A DNA stretch of 64,000 nucleotides from Palsa-1033 sp963735455. GTDB lineage: Bacteria; Chloroflexota; Limnocylindria; Limnocylindrales; CSP1-4. The notes under the pieces are model-generated. The model was given only the letters and a program-made list of their open reading frames with translations, did not search any database and had not been told where the DNA came from. The stretch spans positions 62,001 to 126,000 of the forward strand of contig CAVTKZ010000002.1 in the NCBI GenBank assembly GCA_963735455.1, written 5' to 3'. Positions 8,825 to 16,805 of this stretch are shown here, piece by piece. The stretch's first letter is position 1. Each line of letters starts with the position of its first letter. Both the position numbers and the translations under genes were made by a program.

Positions 8825-10039
8825 ATGAACGCAGAACGTGCCAGCGAACCCACTCGCGGACCGATCGTCGACATCGTCGTGCCCGTCTACAACGAGGGGC
8901 ACGACCTGGAGCCCAACGTCCGCCACCTGCGGGCCTACCTCGACGAGCGCTTCCCGTATCCCGCCCGGATCACGATCGCCGACAACGCCAGCACCGACGG
9001 GACCTGGGCGATCGCTCGGCGGCTCGAGCGGGAGCTGGCTGGCGTGCGGGCCGTCCACCTCGACCAGAAGGGCCGTGGCCGGGCGCTGCGCAGTGCCTGG
9101 CTGGCGAGCGACGCAGCGGTCCTGGCCTACATGGACGTGGACCTCTCGACAGGCCTCGACGCCCTCCTGCCGCTCGTCGCCGGGCTCCTTTCGGGCCACA
9201 GCCAGGTGGCGATCGGCAGCCGTCTCGCATCGGGTGCCCACGTCACCCGCGGCCCGAAGCGCGAGATCATCTCGCGCTGCTACAACCTGATCCTGCGAAC
9301 GGTGCTCGGCGCCGGCTTTCGTGATGCGCAGTGCGGCTTCAAGGCGATCCGGGCGGACGCTGCCGCCGAGCTGCTGCCGCTGGTCGAGGACCAGGCCTGG
9401 TTCTTCGACACCGAGCTGCTGATCCTCGCCCAGCGCGCCGGGCTGCGAATCCTGGAGCTGCCGGTCGACTGGGTCGACGACCCGGATTCGCGGGTCCACC
9501 TGCGTTCGACGGCGCTGGCCGACCTGCGCGGTGTGTGGCGCCTGCTGGGTCACCGCCGCTCGGTCCGGCTGGCGAGCTTCGGAGCGCAGCCCGGCGAGCG
9601 CCCGCTCAGGCTGGGCAGCCAAGTTGGGCGCTTCGCCACAATCGGGGCCATCAGCACGGTCGCCTACGTCGGGCTGTACAGCTTGGTCCGTGCGTTTGAA
9701 CCGGCGGCGCTGGCCAACGCGGCGGCCCTGATCGCCACGACCGTCGGCAACACGGCCGCCAACCGACGGTTGACCTTCGGGGTCCGCGGCCGCTCCAACC
9801 TGCTCCGGGACCACCTCGCGGGCCTGGCCGGCCTGGCCGTCGCCCTGATCATCACGACCTCTTCCATCGGCCTCCTCGAGACCACGGTCAGCCACCCGTC
9901 GCGGATGGCTGAGTTGCTCGTGCTCGTCGGGGCCAATGCCCTGGCCACGATCTGCCGCTTCGGCCTGCTGCGGGCGTTGGTCGCCCGGAGCGGGCGGCGG
10001 ACAACCACCCCGATCAACTTCGAAAGGACACCGTCATGA
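8825..10039 (+). CDS. GT2 glycosyltransferase fused to a GtrA membrane domain
   Basis: A 404-residue fusion. Residues ~14-240 are a GT2 enzyme of the dolichyl/polyprenyl-phosphate sugar synthase type: VDIVVPVYNEG, ADNASTDGTWAIA, AYMDVDLSTG (DXD-like), and DAQCGFKAIRADAA with FFDTELLILAQRAG. Residues ~270-395 are four hydrophobic helices of the GtrA family (GRFATIGAISTVAYVGLY, NTAANRRLTFG). Such proteins make and flip lipid-linked sugars. The stop overlaps the start of the ArnT-like enzyme by ATGA, so the pair probably works in sequence: one makes polyprenyl-phosphate sugar, the other uses it. Confidence 0.9.
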   Translation: MNAERASEPTRGPIVDIVVPVYNEGHDLEPNVRHLRAYLDERFPYPARITIADNASTDGTWAIARRLERELAGVRAVHLDQKGRGRALRSAWLASDAAVLAYMDVDLSTGLDALLPLVAGLLSGHSQVAIGSRLASGAHVTRGPKREIISRCYNLILRTVLGAGFRDAQCGFKAIRADAAAELLPLVEDQAWFFDTELLILAQRAGLRILELPVDWVDDPDSRVHLRSTALADLRGVWRLLGHRRSVRLASFGAQPGERPLRLGSQVGRFATIGAISTVAYVGLYSLVRAFEPAALANAAALIATTVGNTAANRRLTFGVRGRSNLLRDHLAGLAGLAVALIITTSSIGLLETTVSHPSRMAELLVLVGANALATICRFGLLRALVARSGRRTTTPINFERTPS

Positions 10040-12087
10040 CCTCCGTCGTTCGGCCCGGCCTGGAGGCGGAGCTGCCCCAGGGCGGGCCGCTGCCCGCGGC
10101 CCGGAGCTGGCTCCGGGCACGGGCCGGGACCGCTGCCTGGGTGCGCCCGGTGCAGGCCGCCCTGGCTGCCCTCGCCGCGGTCGTCTACCTGTTCAACCTG
10201 ACGATCAGCGGCTACGCCAACACGTACTACTCGGCCGCGGCGCTCGCCGCGTCGAAGAGCTGGTCGGCCTGGTTCTTCGGCTCGTTCGACGCGGCCAACT
10301 TCATCACCGTCGACAAGCCGCCGCTGGCCACGATGCTGATGGGCCTGTCGGTCCGCCTGTTCGGCCTGAGCTCGTGGAGCATCCTCCTGCCCGAGGCGCT
10401 GGCCGGGGTGGCGACGGTCGCCCTGCTGTTCGTGGTCGTCCGGCATTCCTTCGGCCCGGTCGCGGCGCTGATCGCCGGCCTGGTCATGATCCTGACCCCG
10501 GTCGCAGTCCTGATCTTCCGCTACAACAATCCCGACGCGATCCTGACCCTGCTCCTGGTCGCCGGCGCCTGGTCGGCGCTCCGGGCGATCGAGTCGGGCC
10601 GGCTGCGCTGGATCGTCCTGACCGCGATCTTCGTCGGCTTCGCCTTCAACACCAAATACCTCCAGGGCTTCCTGGTCGTGCCCGCCTTCGCCCTGACCTG
10701 GCTGGTCGCGGCGCCGGTCTCGCTTCGGCGCCGGATCGCGGGCCTGCTGCTGGCCGGCGTCAGCCTGCTCATCGCCAGCGGCTGGTGGGTCGTGGCCGTC
10801 GAGCTGATCCCGGCGGCGGCCCGGCCATTCATCGGCGGCAGCACCAACAACTCGGCGATCCAGCTCCTGCTCGGCTACGACGGCCTGGCCCGGATCTTCG
10901 GTGGCGGCGCGGCCGGCGGCGCGGGCGGCGGTGGTGGGGGCGGCGGCTTCAGCGGCGCGACCGGCATCCTGCGCCTGTTCAACGCCGAGTTCGGTGGCGG
11001 CATCAGCTGGCTGATCCCGTTCGCCCTGATCGGCCTCGTCTCCGGGCTCGTCCTGCGGGGCCGGGCCGTGCGGACCGACCGGGCCCGCGCCGGCTACCTG
11101 GTGTGGGGCCTGTGGCTCGCCGTCCACGCGCTCGTCTTCAGCTTCATGTCCGGGATCATCCACAGCTACTACGCGGTGGCCTTGGCCCCGGCGATCGCCG
11201 CCCTGGTCGGCGCCGGCGCCGTCGAGCTGTGGGCGCTCCGCGAGCGGGTCCGCTTCGGCGGGATCGTGCTGGCGGGTGCCATCCTGGTCAGTGCCGTCTG
11301 GAGCTGGCAGCTCCTGGCGCGGTCGCCCGACTTCGTGCCCGGCCTGGGCCTGGTGGTCGTGGTCGTCGGCGCGATCGCGGCCGTGATCCTCAGCCTGCCG
11401 GCCACGGCCGAGCTGCGCCGGACGCAGGCCCTCGCGCTCGCCCTGGGGCTCGGCATCCTGCTGGCCGGGCCGCTCGTCTACACGCTCGACACGATGTCGA
11501 CGGCCTACTCGAGCGGCGATCCGCGGCCGGGTCCGGCGGTCGTCGCCGACACGACCCAGGGCGGCGGCAATGGCGGCGGCTTTGGCGGCGGGTTCGGCGC
11601 GAATGGCGCCGGCTTCGGGGGCGGAACGCCGCCCTCGGGCGCCAGCTTCGGCGGTGGCACGCCACCGTCGGGCACGGGCTTCGGCGGCGGTTCAGGCGGC
11701 GCGGCGGGCGGGACCAGCGACTCTGCCCTGGCCAGCTACCTCGAGGCGAACAAGGGCGGCGCAACCTGGATCGTGGCCATGTCCTCGGCGATGCAGGCCG
11801 GCTCGCTCGAGCTGTCGACCGGGGACCCGGTCATGGCCATGGGCGGCTTCAGCGGAACCGATCCGGCTCCGTCCCTCGCCCAGGTCCAGGCCTACGTCGC
11901 CTCCGGCCAGCTGCGCTACGTGCTGGTCGATACCGCCGGCGGCGGTGCTGGCGGCGGGCCGGGTGGCAACAGCTCGACCGCCTCGGCCGTGACGGCCTGG
12001 GTCACCTCGGTCGGCAAGGTCGTCGACTACGGCGGCAGCTCGGGGACCCTGTACGACCTCTCCGGCGTCGCCACGACTGGCTCATAG
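10036..12087 (+). CDS. ArnT/PMT-like family 39 glycosyltransferase with Gly-rich inserts
   Basis: A 683-residue polytopic membrane protein. The first luminal loop holds SGYANTYYSAAALAASKS and FDAANFITVDKPPLATML (acidic loop and the DKPPL motif), and ELIPAAARPFIGGSTNNS follows. This is the signature of the GT-C glycosyltransferases that take sugar from polyprenyl phosphate. Two Gly-rich stretches interrupt it, near residues 288-312 and 510-560 (GGGFGGGFG, FGGGTPPSG repeated). The C-terminal soluble domain has SLELSTGDPVMAMGGFSG. A second homologue lies at 37768. Acceptor unknown. Confidence 0.85.
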   Translation: MTSVVRPGLEAELPQGGPLPAARSWLRARAGTAAWVRPVQAALAALAAVVYLFNLTISGYANTYYSAAALAASKSWSAWFFGSFDAANFITVDKPPLATMLMGLSVRLFGLSSWSILLPEALAGVATVALLFVVVRHSFGPVAALIAGLVMILTPVAVLIFRYNNPDAILTLLLVAGAWSALRAIESGRLRWIVLTAIFVGFAFNTKYLQGFLVVPAFALTWLVAAPVSLRRRIAGLLLAGVSLLIASGWWVVAVELIPAAARPFIGGSTNNSAIQLLLGYDGLARIFGGGAAGGAGGGGGGGGFSGATGILRLFNAEFGGGISWLIPFALIGLVSGLVLRGRAVRTDRARAGYLVWGLWLAVHALVFSFMSGIIHSYYAVALAPAIAALVGAGAVELWALRERVRFGGIVLAGAILVSAVWSWQLLARSPDFVPGLGLVVVVVGAIAAVILSLPATAELRRTQALALALGLGILLAGPLVYTLDTMSTAYSSGDPRPGPAVVADTTQGGGNGGGFGGGFGANGAGFGGGTPPSGASFGGGTPPSGTGFGGGSGGAAGGTSDSALASYLEANKGGATWIVAMSSAMQAGSLELSTGDPVMAMGGFSGTDPAPSLAQVQAYVASGQLRYVLVDTAGGGAGGGPGGNSSTASAVTAWVTSVGKVVDYGGSSGTLYDLSGVATTGS

Positions 12088-12155
12088 GAGAGGCCAATGC
12101 GGATGTGAACGCAACTCGTCAGGTCAACCTCAGCTACGAAAGGTAAGGAACCAAG

Positions 12156-12410
12156 ATGGAAACTCCAGGTCTGCAATTCCCCATCGAGCAGCCGGTCACG
12201 CCGGCCCCTCGGCCCAGGTTCTCCGGCGCTCGCCGGGCCATCGCGACGACCCTCCTGTCGGTCGGGATGATGGCCATCGGTGGTGTCGCGATCGTCAACG
12301 CCGCCAGTCCGGCTCCAGCCGCCTCGGCGCCGGCAGTCTCGGCACCGGCGGCCGGCGGCAGCGGCACCCAGGCACCCCCGGCCAACGGGGCGAACTGCCC
12401 GAACATGTAG
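12156..12410 (+). CDS. Small exported hypothetical protein
   Basis: An 84-residue protein with one hydrophobic helix (residues ~28-48) after a Pro/Arg-rich N-terminus, an Ala/Pro/Ser-rich outer tail and the ending GANCPNM. A GGTAAGGA ribosome-binding stretch precedes it. I do not recognise a family. The single Cys and terminal Met could bind a metal, but nothing shows that. It follows the ArnT-like gene by 68 nt on the same strand and is followed by hairpins. Confidence 0.6.
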   Translation: METPGLQFPIEQPVTPAPRPRFSGARRAIATTLLSVGMMAIGGVAIVNAASPAPAASAPAVSAPAAGGSGTQAPPANGANCPNM

Positions 12411-12417
12411 GTTGAGC

Positions 12418-12481
12418 GGCCCGTCCTGACGGGCCGTCCAGCCGGCTCCGCCCGGCGGCACGCCAACGCGTCGCCGGGCGG
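12418..12481 (+). terminator. Two consecutive G+C-rich hairpins, possible terminator
   Basis: First stem GGCCCG (12418-12423) with CGGGCC (12430-12435). Second stem CCGCCCGGCG (12448-12457) with CGCCGGGCGG (12472-12481), both perfect. No T tract follows, so factor-independent termination is uncertain. Confidence 0.45.
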
Positions 12482-12556
12482 GACCGCGTCTTCCGAGATA
12501 TGACACGCTCGACTCGGCCCGGCGGCGCGCGACCGCACCCCCAGGAGATCCCTCAG

Positions 12557-13309
12557 ATGACCGCCTCCCACCCGGCCAATCACGCCCGACGGCGGAACGT
12601 CGCGATCGTGGTGGTCGCCGTCCTGATCGTCCTCGTCGTGGCCGGCGGCTATGGCCTGTGGTACCTGTTCCTGCGCCCGGCGGGGCCGGCGGCGGTGAGC
12701 TCCGAGTCGCTCGTCCTGCCGTCCGCGGCGGCCTCGAGCCCGCTGCCGTCAGGCGGCCTGGCCGGCACCTGGAACGTCGATACCTCGATCGGCTCGACGG
12801 CCGATTCGACGGATTCGTTCGTCGGCTACCGGGTCCAGGAGCAGCTGGCCAACATCGGGGCCAACACGGCCGTCGGCCGGACGCCCAACGTGAGCGGCAC
12901 GCTGACGATCAGCGGCAACCAGCTGACCGCCGCAACGATCACCGCCGACCTGACGGCGCTCGCCAGCGACGACCAGCGCCGCGACGGCCAGCTCGTCGAC
13001 CACGGGCTCGAGACGAGCACGTTCCCGACCGCGACCTTCAGCCTGACCTCGCCGGTCGACCTCGGGACGGACCCGACCAGTGGCCAGGAGATCGACGTCA
13101 CGGCAACTGGCACGCTGGATCTGCACGGTGTCACGAAGACCGTCCAGATCGCGCTGAAGGCCCGCCTGTCGGGCTCGATCATCGAGGTCGTCGGCTCGCT
13201 GCCGATCGCATTCGGCGACTACGGCATCCAGGCGCCGAGCTCATTCGCGGTCCTGTCGGTCTCGGACCAGGGCACGATGGAGCTGCAGCTCTTCTTCAGC
13301 CACGCCTGA
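12557..13309 (+). CDS. YceI-family lipid-binding-fold protein, membrane anchored
   Basis: A 250-residue protein. An N-terminal helix (residues ~15-38) anchors it, a short Ser/Pro linker follows, then a YceI beta-barrel domain begins at GTWNVDTSIGS. Family features visible: VGYRVQEQLANIG, VSGTLTISGNQL, DLTALASDDQRRD, HGLETSTFPTATFSLTSP, GTLDLHGVTKTVQIALKA and FGDYGIQAP. YceI proteins bind isoprenoid-like lipids outside the membrane. The ATG at 12557 is chosen over the one at 12500 because AGGAG lies 9 nt before it. Confidence 0.88.
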   Translation: MTASHPANHARRRNVAIVVVAVLIVLVVAGGYGLWYLFLRPAGPAAVSSESLVLPSAAASSPLPSGGLAGTWNVDTSIGSTADSTDSFVGYRVQEQLANIGANTAVGRTPNVSGTLTISGNQLTAATITADLTALASDDQRRDGQLVDHGLETSTFPTATFSLTSPVDLGTDPTSGQEIDVTATGTLDLHGVTKTVQIALKARLSGSIIEVVGSLPIAFGDYGIQAPSSFAVLSVSDQGTMELQLFFSHA

Positions 13310-13392
13310 CGTGCGGGCCGCGCCGCATCAGCCCTGGGACGACCAGCAACAATCGGCGGGCGGCGAACCGCCGGGCCGGGCCGAGAGACCGC

Positions 13393-13398
13393 TACGAT
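13393..13398 (+). promoter_or_regulatory. -10 box TACGAT of a probably leaderless transcript
   Basis: TACGAT ends 6 nt before the GTG at 13405, so transcription would start at or next to the start codon. No ribosome-binding site is present. The same arrangement recurs at nine other genes here. Confidence 0.6.
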
Positions 13399-13404
13399 GG
13401 CGGG

Positions 13405-14193
13405 GTGAATTCGATCGCGCTGGTCACCGTCCTGTCGGCGTTCCTGGCCTCGGCCGTCGAGTTCGTGGAGGCCGTCACGATCGTGCTGGCCGTCGGGGTG
13501 ACCCGCCAGTGGCGCTCGACCCTGATCGGGGTCGCCGCCGCGGTGGTCAGCCTGGCCCTCCTGATCGCGGTCTTCGGCTCGGCTCTGGCCTTCTTCGTGC
13601 CGATCGGGGTGCTGCGCCTGGTGGTCGGCGGCTTCCTGGTGATCTACGGGCTGCAGTGGCTGACCAAGGCCGTCCTGCGCGCCGGCGGGGTTCAGGCGAA
13701 GCACGACGAGGCCGCGATCTACGCCAGGGAGGTCGCCGGCCTGGGCGTCGAATCGCCGGTCCCCGCGACGGGCATCGACTGGATCAGCTTTACCGTCGCG
13801 TTCAAGGGCGTCCTCCTCGAGGGCCTCGAGGTGGCCTTCATCGTGGTCAGCTTCGGGGCCACGGCCAACCTCCTCGGGCCGGCCGTCCTGGGCGCCGGCC
13901 TGGCCGGCCTGCTCGTCGTGGTGATCGCGATCGCCGTCCACCGGCCGCTGGAGCGGGTGCCCGAGAACGGCTTGAAGTTCATCGTCGGGGTGATGCTGAC
14001 CGGCTTCGGCACGTTCTGGTCGGGCGAGGGGATCGGGATCGAGTGGCCCGGCGACGACCTGGCGATCCCGGCCCTGCTCGCCGGCTACGTGCTGGTCGCG
14101 CTGGCCGGGGTGTGGGCCATCCGAAGCCTGGCCCGCCGCCGGGCTGCCGGGAGCCCAAGCCTGGCCGCCGGTCCGGGGGCGCCGCCACGATGA
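13405..14193 (+). CDS. COG4280-like integral membrane protein
   Basis: A 262-residue protein with about seven hydrophobic helices. Two helices carry paired acidic residues: SAVEFVEAVTIVLAVG near the N-terminus and KGVLLEGLEVAFIVVSFG in the middle. This duplicated E-x-x-E pattern resembles the REGLEA helices of FTR1 iron permeases, and I recall the family as COG4280 (uncharacterised membrane protein). A metal or cation transport role is an inference. It overlaps the following 69-residue gene and heads a run ending with uppP. Confidence 0.75.
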   Translation: MNSIALVTVLSAFLASAVEFVEAVTIVLAVGVTRQWRSTLIGVAAAVVSLALLIAVFGSALAFFVPIGVLRLVVGGFLVIYGLQWLTKAVLRAGGVQAKHDEAAIYAREVAGLGVESPVPATGIDWISFTVAFKGVLLEGLEVAFIVVSFGATANLLGPAVLGAGLAGLLVVVIAIAVHRPLERVPENGLKFIVGVMLTGFGTFWSGEGIGIEWPGDDLAIPALLAGYVLVALAGVWAIRSLARRRAAGSPSLAAGPGAPPR

Positions 14194-14399
14194 TCCGCTT
14201 CGCCCGGTCGTTCCTGCGCTTCTGGTCGGACTTCCTGGTCGGCGACCGGCTCGAGCTGTTCATCGGCCCGATCGTCGCCCTGGTCGTGGCCGCGCTCCTC
14301 GTCCGGGCCGCGGTCCCGAGCGTCCTGGTCGGCGTCCTGTTCTTTGCCGCGATCGCCCTGATCGGGGCGTTCAGCGTCGGCCGGGTGACCCGCCGGTGA
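14190..14399 (+). CDS. Small two-helix membrane protein
   Basis: A 69-residue protein with an amphipathic start (FARSFLRFWSDFLVGD) and two hydrophobic helices. It overlaps its neighbours at both ends (ATGA with the COG4280-like gene, GTGA with uppP), so it is translated as part of the operon. I do not recognise the family. Overlap on both sides and length support it as real. Confidence 0.65.
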   Translation: MIRFARSFLRFWSDFLVGDRLELFIGPIVALVVAALLVRAAVPSVLVGVLFFAAIALIGAFSVGRVTRR

Positions 14400-15292
14400 G
14401 CTTCCCGCAGGCGATCATCCTGGGCCTCCTCCAGGGCGTCACGGAGCTCTTCCCGGTGTCCAGCCTGGGCCATTCGGTGATCCTGCCGGCGTTCCTCGGC
14501 TGGACCGACGTGGTGGCCGCCCAGAAAGCCAGCGAGTCGTATTTCCTGGCCTTCCTCGTCGGGCTCCACGTGGCCACCGCGCTGGCCCTGGCCTGGTTCT
14601 TCCGAGACGAGTGGCGGCGGATCATCTGGGCCCTGCTCGACTCGGCCTGGCGCCGGTCGATCGACACGCCCGACGCCCGCCTGGGCTGGCTGCTGGTCGT
14701 GGCGACGATCCCGGCCGGGCTGCTGGGCCTGATCTTCGAGCACCAGCTCCGAGTGATCTTCGCGACGCCGCTCCTGGCCGGGATCCTGCTGTTCATCAAC
14801 GGCCTGATCCTGCTCGCCGGCGAGCGCCTGCGGCGGCGCACCGACCATCCGGCCCCCCGCCCGCTGCGCCTCGGACCGCCGGCCCGCGACACGACCCGTG
14901 ACGGCCGGCGTGAGCTCGACACGCTCGAATTCCGCGAGGCCGGGGCGATCGGCGTTGGCCAGGTCTTTGCCCTGCTGGCCGGGATCAGCCGCTCGGGGAT
15001 CACGATGGTCGCCGGGCTGCTGCGCGGCCTCGACCATGAGGACGCCGCCCGCTTCTCGTTCCTGCTGGCGACCCCGATCATCCTGGCCGCCGGGGTCTAC
15101 AAGCTGCCTGACCTGCTCGGGCCGAACGGAGCCGGGGTCCAGGGCCAGGTCCTGGCCGGGAGCATCGCCGCCGCGATCGCCGCCTACCTGTCGGTCCGCT
15201 TCCTGAGCCGCTGGTTCGAGACGCGGACGCTGACCCCGTTCGCGATCTACTGCCTCATCGCCGGGCTCGTCACCGTCGTACGCTTCCACTGA
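14396..15292 (+). CDS. uppP: Undecaprenyl-diphosphatase UppP (BacA)
   Basis: A 298-residue membrane enzyme that recycles undecaprenyl diphosphate to undecaprenyl phosphate for wall and surface-glycan assembly. Both catalytic motifs are present: GVTELFPVSSLGHSVILP near residue 14 and GISRSGITMVAGLLRGL in the middle. GTG start overlaps the upstream stop. The cytoplasmic stretch between them (ERLRRRTDHPAPRPLRLG) is longer and more basic than usual. Co-location with several polyprenyl-phosphate-dependent glycosyltransferases in the window fits its role. Confidence 0.93.
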   Translation: MSFPQAIILGLLQGVTELFPVSSLGHSVILPAFLGWTDVVAAQKASESYFLAFLVGLHVATALALAWFFRDEWRRIIWALLDSAWRRSIDTPDARLGWLLVVATIPAGLLGLIFEHQLRVIFATPLLAGILLFINGLILLAGERLRRRTDHPAPRPLRLGPPARDTTRDGRRELDTLEFREAGAIGVGQVFALLAGISRSGITMVAGLLRGLDHEDAARFSFLLATPIILAAGVYKLPDLLGPNGAGVQGQVLAGSIAAAIAAYLSVRFLSRWFETRTLTPFAIYCLIAGLVTVVRFH

Positions 15293-15495
15293 TGGAGCGC
15301 CTGCCGTTTCGCCGGATGGGGACCCGGCGCAAGCTGATGACCCTGGCCGGGGCGGTGGTGGCCGCCCTCGTCCTGTGGCGGATCCGGACCTCAGCTGAGG
15401 CTGCGCAGGTCGAGGACGTGGCCCCAGTGCAGGACCCGGACCGCGACGAGGACCCCGAAGGCGGCCAGCACCAGGATCGCCGCCGCCGCGATTGA
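15292..15495 (+). CDS. Possible small membrane protein
   Basis: A 67-residue frame coupled to uppP by a TGATG overlap. The N-terminal half is a basic segment plus one helix (KLMTLAGAVVAALVLWRI). The C-terminal half overlaps the convergent modB by about 105 bases and reads as low-complexity Asp/Gln/Arg, so the true end may be earlier and displaced by a base error. Helix and coupling argue for a real gene. Confidence 0.4.
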   Translation: MERLPFRRMGTRRKLMTLAGAVVAALVLWRIRTSAEAAQVEDVAPVQDPDRDEDPEGGQHQDRRRRD

Positions 15496-16233
15496 GCCGT
15501 CGAGGTCGCCGCCGGTGAACTGGCTGTAGACGACCAGGGGCAGGGTCTGGGTCCGACCCTCGACGTTGCCGGCGAACATGATCGTGGCCCCGAACTCGCC
15601 CAGCGAGCGGGCCCAGCTCATCACCACGCCGGCCGCCAGCGCCGAGCCGGCGAGGGGCAGGGTGATCGCGCGGAAGAGCTGCGCCTCGGTCGCTCCATCG
15701 ACCCGGGCGGCATCCTCGAGATGGCGGTCGATCGAGGCGAAGCCGAGCCGGGCCGAGCGGATGAAGAACGGCGCCGAGACGAACGCCTGGGCCAGGACGA
15801 CCGCGACGGTCGTGAACGGCAGCTCGATCCCGAGCGCGCCGAGCGGCCTGCCCAGCAGCCCTTCGCGACCGAGGGTCAGGAGGAGGGCCAGCCCGGCGAC
15901 CGATGGCGGCAGGACGATCGGCAGGTCGATGACTGCCTCGAGGATTGCCCGGCCCCGGAACTGGCGGCGGGCCAGGAAGAAGGCCAGGGGCAAGCCGGCA
16001 GCGACGGTGATCAGCAGGCTGACCGCCGTCGTCAGCAGGCTCAGGACGAGCGCGTCGAGCACGATCCGGTCGGTGATCGCCAGGGCCAGCGAGCCGTCGA
16101 GGACGGCGCGCACGACGATGACGGCGACCGGCAGCCCGAGGCACAGGCCGATGACGATCGCCAGGAGGTACAGCGGCCGGCCGCCCAGCACCAGCGTGCT
16201 TGCCGGCTTCGTCGTGTCGAGGGTTCTGGTCAC
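15391..16233 (-). CDS. modB: Molybdate ABC transporter permease ModB
   Basis: A 280-residue inner-membrane permease. Six hydrophobic helices are visible and the EAA loop reads EDAARVDGATEAQLFRAITLPLA, followed by SWARSLGEFGATIMFAGN, the ModB/CysT hallmark. It would pair with ModA (16806-17702) and an ATPase ModC that is not in this window. msrB lies between it and modA, 32 nt upstream. Molybdate supply is needed for the molybdopterin formate dehydrogenase encoded at 50-55 kb. Confidence 0.92.
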   Translation of the reverse strand: MTRTLDTTKPASTLVLGGRPLYLLAIVIGLCLGLPVAVIVVRAVLDGSLALAITDRIVLDALVLSLLTTAVSLLITVAAGLPLAFFLARRQFRGRAILEAVIDLPIVLPPSVAGLALLLTLGREGLLGRPLGALGIELPFTTVAVVLAQAFVSAPFFIRSARLGFASIDRHLEDAARVDGATEAQLFRAITLPLAGSALAAGVVMSWARSLGEFGATIMFAGNVEGRTQTLPLVVYSQFTGGDLDGSIAAAAILVLAAFGVLVAVRVLHWGHVLDLRSLS

Positions 16234-16265
16234 CGCCGGAGTATCGGGCGGGACCCGATCAGTGT

Positions 16266-16682
16266 CTAGGTATTCGGCTCCGAAGACCCGCCGGTCTCAC
16301 GGGATTCGAAATCGAGGGCGGCCGAGTTGATGCAGTAGCGCAGGCCCGTCGGGCGCGGCCCATCGGGGAAGAGGTGACCGAGATGGGCGCCGCAGTTGGC
16401 GCAATTCACCTCGGTCCGGCGCATCCCGAAAGCCCGGTCCTCGTGGGTCGTGACCCGGCCCTTATCGACCAGGTCGTAGAAGCTCGGCCAGCCGGTGCCC
16501 GACTCGAACTTGGTCGCCGAATCGAAGAGCGGTTCATGGCACACGACGCAGCGGTACACCCCGTCGGCGTGATTGTCCCAGTAGGCGCCACTGAAGGGCG
16601 GCTCGGTGCCGGCCTCCTGGGTCACGACGTACTGGAGCGGGGTCAGGGTGGCGCGAAGGTCTTCGCGCCGGGGCGTGGTCAT
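16266..16682 (-). CDS. msrB: Peptide methionine-(R)-S-oxide reductase MsrB
   Basis: A 138-residue MsrB that reduces methionine R-sulfoxide in proteins. Zinc-site pairs CVVC and CANC, the fold motif FESGTGWPSFYD and the catalytic cysteine in RYCINSAALDF are all present. It has no export signal, so it is cytoplasmic. Its position between modA and modB is unusual: 123 nt after modA and 32 nt before modB on the same strand, which suggests insertion into a mod operon. Confidence 0.95.
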   Translation of the reverse strand: MTTPRREDLRATLTPLQYVVTQEAGTEPPFSGAYWDNHADGVYRCVVCHEPLFDSATKFESGTGWPSFYDLVDKGRVTTHEDRAFGMRRTEVNCANCGAHLGHLFPDGPRPTGLRYCINSAALDFESRETGGSSEPNT

Positions 16683-16805
16683 CCAACTGTTGCCGGGAAC
16701 TGGTTTCGTGCGCTGATCTTCATGGCTGCCCCTTGAAGCGGGTCATGCTCGCCTCAGGATGCGCCGTGCCGGCCGTTCATGCAGGAGTCGAGCCGAGGGT
16801 GGTGA

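Noticed and set aside
7520..9895. A 791-codon open frame on the minus strand
   Set aside because: It lies antisense to the sensor kinase and the GT2-GtrA gene, both with clear motifs. Its translation is a Gln/Arg/Asp-rich sequence without domains, the usual antisense shadow in G+C-rich DNA.
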